Shown piece by piece: positions 7,575 to 8,289 of a stretch of 8,289 nt of DNA. The stretch spans positions 1-8,289 of the forward strand of contig JAGVOR010000110.1 in the NCBI GenBank assembly GCA_020052635.1, read 5' to 3'. How positions within the stretch are numbered: the stretch's first letter is position 1; every line of letters starts with the position of its first letter. The DNA is from Candidatus Omnitrophota bacterium (GTDB lineage Bacteria > Omnitrophota > Gorgyraeia > Gygaellales > Profunditerraquicolaceae). Made by a program: the position numbers and the translations under genes. The notes under the pieces were generated by a model, which made no database searches, had not been told where the DNA came from, and saw only the letters and a program-made list of their open reading frames with translations.

Positions 7575-7581
7575 CCTCCTT
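7575..7581 (-). promoter_or_regulatory. Ribosome binding site of ilvD
   Basis: A full AAGGAGG on the minus strand lies 4 nt before the ATG at 7570. It is the strongest ribosome site in the window and fixes the ilvD start. Confidence 0.8.
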
Positions 7582-7606
7582 AAATTAAAATTACCGCCTA
7601 TTTAAC

Positions 7607-7659
7607 GTTACGCCAAACTAAATCTCGATGTTACGCTTAGCGCCCAACTCAACCTAGAT
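7607..7659 (-). repeat. Two adjacent imperfect direct repeats upstream of ilvD
   Basis: Units 7607-7629 and 7630-7659 both begin GTTACG and end in a similar 17-nt block on the plus strand. They match at 19 of 23 positions, with a 7-nt insertion in the second unit. Tandem similar sites just upstream of a regulated operon could be operator half-sites, or simply decayed repeat DNA. Confidence 0.4.
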
Positions 7660-7673
7660 GATACGGTTTGCAT

Positions 7674-7685
7674 ATATTCGAATAT
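7674..7685. repeat. 12-bp AT-rich palindrome
   Basis: ATATTCGAATAT is a perfect palindrome. Outer GATAC (7660-7664) and GTATC (7687-7691) extend it as an imperfect, off-centre inverted repeat. It lies about 100 bp before ilvD and could be a regulator binding site; no regulator is identified. Confidence 0.35.
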
Positions 7686-7700
7686 TGTATCGTTCGGCGT

Positions 7701-7760
7701 AAATTCGCACATAGGCTTACGTCGCACTCCGTGCTCCGTAAGCCTAGTGCTCATTTAATC
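7701..7760 (-). repeat. Structured repeat, copy C, at the aldolase stop codon
   Basis: It matches copy B (2708-2767) at 57 of 60 positions. The 10-bp stem (7712-7721 with 7737-7746), the outer GCAC/GTGC extension (7707-7710, 7747-7750), the inner GCAC-TCC-GTGC stem (7724-7734) and the terminal box (7744-7760) are all kept. Two differences are partners in one stem pair (7715 and 7743: G-C here, A-T in copy B) and the third (7729) is in the apical loop. The second hairpin of copies A and B is not recognisable beyond 7700. The aldolase TAA lies within the terminal box. Confidence 0.9.
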
Positions 7761-8289
7761 GGCACCTTCTCCATCATGCACCACACCGGCTCCCTCATGG
7801 CGCTTACGCACGATCACCCTTTTTAAAATAACATATTTATCAACGAGACCGGCGTTATTTACGGCATTCAGTTGCTTAAAGAGAAAATCGAACTTGTTTT
7901 CAATTTCCCCGGCGATCGCATCGCGTACTGCCTGGGGTAAGGCCATAATTTCTTTCTTAAACGGCCCTAAAGCTTTCTTTCTGGTTTTATAGAAAAACTG
8001 CTCCTGGGTTTCTCCTGCCTTGGCTTCGTTGGCCGCATTGATTTTCAACCATTCATAGATTCTCTGTTTTAAGTCTGCCGGAAAATGCTTGGAATCATAA
8101 ATCATATTTTGAAACTGCGTAGCCAGATGCACTTCGCAGGCCTCGCATTCGGCAAACTTATGGAATGCTTCCTCCGGCAAAGTCGAAGCGCCATGCTGCA
8201 CCGCTCCGCCCAGGCCGAATTCTTTGCAGGCAATCGCCGAGAGATTTTTTAAAGTATCGAAATCCAATTTTACCTGGGCGATGGAGCCA
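7755..8289 (-). CDS. fba: Class II fructose-bisphosphate aldolase family, C-terminal 177 residues, 5' end outside window
   Basis: The frame is open to the right edge, so only the C-terminal part is seen. The TTG at 8267 that could be taken as a start is an internal Leu codon: the frame continues upstream as GSIAQVK-LDFDTLK. The segment GLGGAVQHGASTLPEEAF, then EVHLATQFQNMIYDS and FYKTRKKALGPFK, matches what I know of the longer (about 430-470 residue) class II ketose-bisphosphate aldolases. The His in VQHGAS (residue 32 of the fragment) is the likely zinc ligand equivalent to that in the HGGSG motif of other class II enzymes. The enzyme would cleave or form fructose 1,6-bisphosphate in glycolysis or gluconeogenesis; a tagatose-type substrate is possible. 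It has no pathway link to the ilv genes downstream. Its stop codon lies in structured repeat copy C. Confidence 0.75.
   Translation of the reverse strand, partial: GSIAQVKLDFDTLKNLSAIACKEFGLGGAVQHGASTLPEEAFHKFAECEACEVHLATQFQNMIYDSKHFPADLKQRIYEWLKINAANEAKAGETQEQFFYKTRKKALGPFKKEIMALPQAVRDAIAGEIENKFDFLFKQLNAVNNAGLVDKYVILKRVIVRKRHEGAGVVHDGEGAD

Larger units (their letters stand above)
7571..7754 (-). other. Leader region of the ilv unit
   Basis: The 184 bp between the aldolase stop and ilvD hold, in transcription order, structured repeat copy C, an AT-rich palindrome (7674-7685), a pair of adjacent imperfect direct repeats (7607-7659), and the ilvD ribosome site. A promoter for the ilv unit could lie here, but I see no good -35/-10 pair. 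No T-box motif and no convincing leader peptide were found. Confidence 0.5.

Noticed and set aside
7684..7689. TACAAT as a -10 box for the ilv unit
   Set aside because: It is a good hexamer, but there is no -35 match at 16-18 nt and it overlaps the AT palindrome.
7608..7712. 34-residue minus-strand ORF in the ilvD leader as a leader peptide
   Set aside because: It starts inside repeat copy C, has no ribosome site and has no run of Ile, Leu or Val codons.
7571..7754. T-box or amino acid riboswitch before ilvD
   Set aside because: The leader is short and I do not find the T-box sequence or a specifier-loop arrangement.
8265..8267. TTG start for a 170-residue protein
   Set aside because: The frame stays open to the window edge and the upstream residues fit the aldolase family, so this is an internal Leu codon.

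Overview
The window is a tightly packed run of biosynthetic genes, all on the minus strand, so transcription runs from high to low coordinates. In transcription order it holds: the C-terminal part of a class II fructose-bisphosphate aldolase (cut by the right window edge); ilvD, ilvB, ilvN and ilvC, the complete common branched-chain amino acid pathway from pyruvate or 2-oxobutyrate to the 2-oxo acids; leuA, the first committed step to leucine; aroE, the shikimate dehydrogenase; and the first 33 codons of a prepilin peptidase (cut by the left edge).

ilvD-ilvB-ilvN-ilvC look like one transcription and translation unit: 1 nt between ilvD and ilvB, a TAATG overlap between ilvB and ilvN, and about 20 nt between ilvN and ilvC. 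leuA-aroE-pilD form a second coupled unit joined by two ATGA overlaps. The two units are separated by a 296-bp non-coding gap. The aldolase and ilvD are separated by 184 bp. No ilvE, leuB, leuC or leuD is present here, so the later steps must be encoded elsewhere.

The most interesting content is in the two gaps. Both hold copies of a structured repeat, placed right at the stop codon of the preceding gene (ilvC and the aldolase). The two full-hairpin copies match at 57 of 60 positions. Two of the three differences are the two sides of one base pair (A-T in one copy, G-C in the other), and the third lies in the apical loop, so the fold appears to be conserved. A third copy upstream of leuA has lost one hairpin arm. 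The conserved end of the element has stop codons in all three frames, and two of them are used by two different genes. A different element, a 20-bp perfect palindrome, lies in frame in the last codons of aroE.

Two enzymes show a possible cofactor shift: IlvC and AroE both lack the usual NADP 2'-phosphate-binding residues and have acidic residues in their place, which suggests NADH use. IlvD is of the type related to the E. coli [4Fe-4S] enzyme. Together these would fit an anaerobe, but that is inference. The organism looks like a bacterium of moderate GC. The dispersed GC palindrome that encodes a Leu-Pro-Ala-Gly-Arg tail, together with the gene style, reminds me of uncultivated lineages such as Omnitrophota or other candidate phyla. 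That placement is from memory and is weak. I saw no phage, defence, CRISPR or transposase genes.
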